DNA of 6,202 nt from Fibrobacteraceae bacterium (lineage in GTDB: Bacteria > Fibrobacterota > Fibrobacteria > Fibrobacterales > Fibrobacteraceae). Positions within the stretch are counted from its first letter, which is position 1, and each line of letters starts with the position of its first letter. A model generated the notes under the pieces. That model saw only the letters and a program-made list of their open reading frames with translations, did not search any database and was not told the DNA's origin. Positions 6,084-6,202 of the stretch are shown piece after piece. Position numbers and translations under genes: made by a program. The stretch is taken from the NCBI GenBank assembly GCA_021443045.1, contig JABUUT010000026.1, forward strand, positions 18,167 to 24,368, given 5' to 3'.

Positions 6084-6202
6084 GTCATCCCGAGCCTGCG
6101 AGGGATCCAGGACAGTTCACAGGGAATGTCCGTTTAAAGCTGCCATTCTGAGGGCAAAGCCCGAAGAATCCATAGAATGTCCGTTTAAAGTTGTCATTCT
6201 GA
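6084..6202. repeat. Tandem palindromic intergenic repeat, two units plus the start of a third
   Basis: This non-coding end contains a 28-base direct repeat (6124-6151 and 6175-6202) offset by 51 bases, with 26 of 28 positions identical. It consists of GAATGTCCGTTTAAAG followed by a CATTCTGA-type start. Unit 1 (6084 to 6139) and unit 2 (6142 to 6190) each begin with a hairpin and end with GAATGTCCGTTTAAAG. Unit 3 starts at 6193 and is cut by the window edge. In unit 2 the hairpin is ATTCT (6145-6149), GA, GGGC, AAA loop, GCCC, GA, AGAAT (6165-6169). In unit 1 it is ATCCC (6087-6091), GA, GC, CT, GC, GA, GGGAT (6102-6106). I see no ORF or promoter here. It resembles REP-like dispersed elements; the family name is not known to me. 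Confidence 0.75.

Noticed and set aside
6084..6202. Possible CRISPR array
   Set aside because: Only two full units are visible, the units are palindromic elements with diverged hairpins rather than identical repeats with unique spacers, and no cas genes are near.

Overview
The window reads as part of a bacterial chromosome of moderate GC content with tightly packed genes. The best guess is Fibrobacter or a relative. This rests mainly on the style of the palindromic intergenic repeats at the right end (the GTCATTCTGAGGGC type), which I associate from memory with Fibrobacter genomes. No rRNA or other marker here proves it.

Layout, left to right. Bases 1-169 are a leader or the end of an upstream gene, rich in small hairpins. 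A phosphatidylserine synthase gene (pssA-type, + strand) follows at 170-973. A three-gene minus-strand operon lies tail to tail with it, its last stop codon overlapping that of pssA. Read from its promoter at about 2900, this operon is ruvC (Holliday junction resolvase), a signal-less M15-type peptidoglycan carboxypeptidase, and an MpaA-like M14 amidase. The genes overlap by 8 and 4 bases. An 80-base divergent promoter region at 2881-2959 then separates it from a plus-strand pair: a 626-residue CHC2/TOPRIM/DnaB-like primase-helicase-like protein, and a GT4-type glycosyltransferase whose start codon shares one base with the preceding stop (TAATG). The right end (6046-6202) holds at least two units of a palindromic repeat and the start of a third, cut by the window edge.

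How the genes work together. The two peptidases plausibly form a cytoplasmic murein-peptide recycling step: removal of the terminal D-Ala from tetrapeptide, then cleavage of D-Glu-mDAP. PssA makes phosphatidylserine, the precursor of phosphatidylethanolamine, and the glycosyltransferase probably builds a cell-surface glycan. RuvC and the primase-helicase-like protein are DNA-metabolism genes transcribed divergently from a shared spacer.

The most unusual item is the primase-helicase-like gene. It has T7 gp4/Twinkle architecture and an intact zinc finger, but the DxD metal-binding motif of its TOPRIM domain is missing and its Walker A motif is altered (LKT instead of GKT). The terminal repeats are also notable, because their hairpins show compensatory base changes around conserved GA/GA internal loops.
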